From positions 1 to 6,593 of the forward strand of contig CALYRQ010000052.1 in the NCBI GenBank assembly GCA_945483375.1: DNA of 6,593 nucleotides. Direction: 5' to 3'. A program made the translations under genes and the position numbers. Position 1 is the stretch's first letter. Each line of letters starts with the position of its first letter. This DNA comes from an uncultured Elusimicrobia bacterium. GTDB lineage: Bacteria; Elusimicrobiota; Elusimicrobia; Elusimicrobiales; Elusimicrobiaceae. Below are positions 6,028 to 6,593 of this stretch, one piece after another. The notes below the pieces were generated by a model. The model saw nothing but the letters and a program-made list of their open reading frames with translations, was not told where the DNA came from and searched no databases.

Positions 6028-6593
6028 ATGACGAATGTTTCTCCTCTTTTTATACAAAAAGCCAAACAAATCAAACTCCTGCTGACCGATGTGGACGGCG
6101 TAATGACTAACGGCGCCCTCAGCTTTTTTACCGACGCACAGGGCCAAACGCACGAAATAAAACATTTCGATTCTTTAGATGGCATGGGCCTCATGTATTT
6201 GGCCTGGTGCGGCATTGATACGGGCATCATCTCGCGCGGCGCGAGTAATACGCTTGAATTTTGGGCGGGCGTGCTGGGCATGAAATACCTGTTTTACAAT
6301 ACGTCCGTAAAGCACCACGCACTGGATTATTTGCAAAAAGAATACAGCATTTTGCCCGAAGAAACCGCGTTCATCGGCGACGATTTAATCGACCTCGGCG
6401 TACTGGAACGCGTCGGCCTGCCGCTCGCGGTGGCCAACAGCGTACCGGAAGCCAAATCGCTCGCGCTTTATACCTCCCCGCGTGAAGGCGGCCGCTCCGC
6501 CGTGCGCGACATCGCCGAACAAATTTTGCGAGCCCGTGGCGAGTGGGAAAAAGTGGTGGCCGCCAACCGGGACGGTTCTTTTACTTCCCCCCG
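6028..6593 (+). CDS. kdsC: 3-deoxy-D-manno-octulosonate 8-phosphate phosphatase (partial, runs off window end)
   Basis: Removes phosphate from KDO 8-phosphate to give KDO, the sugar joining lipid A to the LPS core. The frame opens at ATG 6028 and stays open for 188 codons to the window edge with no stop, so the 3' end is missing. HAD-superfamily motifs are present: motif I LTDVDGVMTNG (nucleophile D21, acid D23), motif II serine S69 in GIISRG (more often TGR in the family), the conserved lysine K95, and motif III FIGDDLIDL (117-GDD-119, D122). GGRSAVRDIAEQIL (154-167) matches the KdsC C-terminal loop that closes on the neighbouring subunit. KdsC proteins are about 170-190 residues, so little is probably lost. 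TGGAAATAT before the ATG offers at best a weak ribosome site. YrbI-like cytidylyltransferase-linked phosphatases of other sialic/nonulosonic pathways are close relatives and cannot be excluded. Confidence 0.9.
   Translation, partial: MTNVSPLFIQKAKQIKLLLTDVDGVMTNGALSFFTDAQGQTHEIKHFDSLDGMGLMYLAWCGIDTGIISRGASNTLEFWAGVLGMKYLFYNTSVKHHALDYLQKEYSILPEETAFIGDDLIDLGVLERVGLPLAVANSVPEAKSLALYTSPREGGRSAVRDIAEQILRARGEWEKVVAANRDGSFTSP

Overview
The window looks like a chromosomal segment from a Gram-negative, probably anaerobic gut-type bacterium. The Gram-negative reading rests on a KDO 8-phosphate phosphatase (LPS core synthesis), an outer-membrane beta-barrel protein ending in phenylalanine, and a CsgG-like lipoprotein. 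The phylum cannot be proven from sequence alone. The small compact transcription units and the Bacteroidetes-like pyruvoyl arginine decarboxylase would fit Elusimicrobiota or a related lineage, but this is a low-confidence guess. No mobile element, CRISPR array, tRNA or rRNA was seen.

Layout. Positions 43-1501 (+) hold a two-gene polyamine unit: pyruvoyl-dependent arginine decarboxylase followed by agmatinase, together converting arginine to agmatine to putrescine. A strong bidirectional terminator (1521-1550) separates it from a convergent gene for a small secreted outer-membrane barrel protein (1566-2261, -). The 288-base gap 2262-2549 holds no gene. It contains a palindrome-rich element (about 2348-2473) and the terminator (2489-2522) of the next operon. 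Positions 2550-5974 (-) form one tight four-gene unit. In transcription order it is a CsgG-family lipoprotein, an 83-residue single-pass membrane protein, seryl-tRNA synthetase and an exported TPR protein. The junctions are ATGA (4-base overlap), 10 bases, and TAATG (1-base overlap). Diverging from this operon across only 53 bases is kdsC (6028 to the window edge, +), which runs off the end.

How the genes work together. The first two genes are successive steps of one pathway. The four-gene operon couples a housekeeping tRNA-charging enzyme to three envelope or exported proteins, two of them without a clear function. The 53-base divergent region has a TATAAT box for each direction and an 8-base perfect palindrome at its exact centre, suggesting coordinated control of the lipoprotein/serS operon and LPS synthesis. 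Nothing here is clearly an undescribed system. The best leads are the divergent control region, the small membrane protein paired with the CsgG-like lipoprotein, and the intergenic palindromic element.
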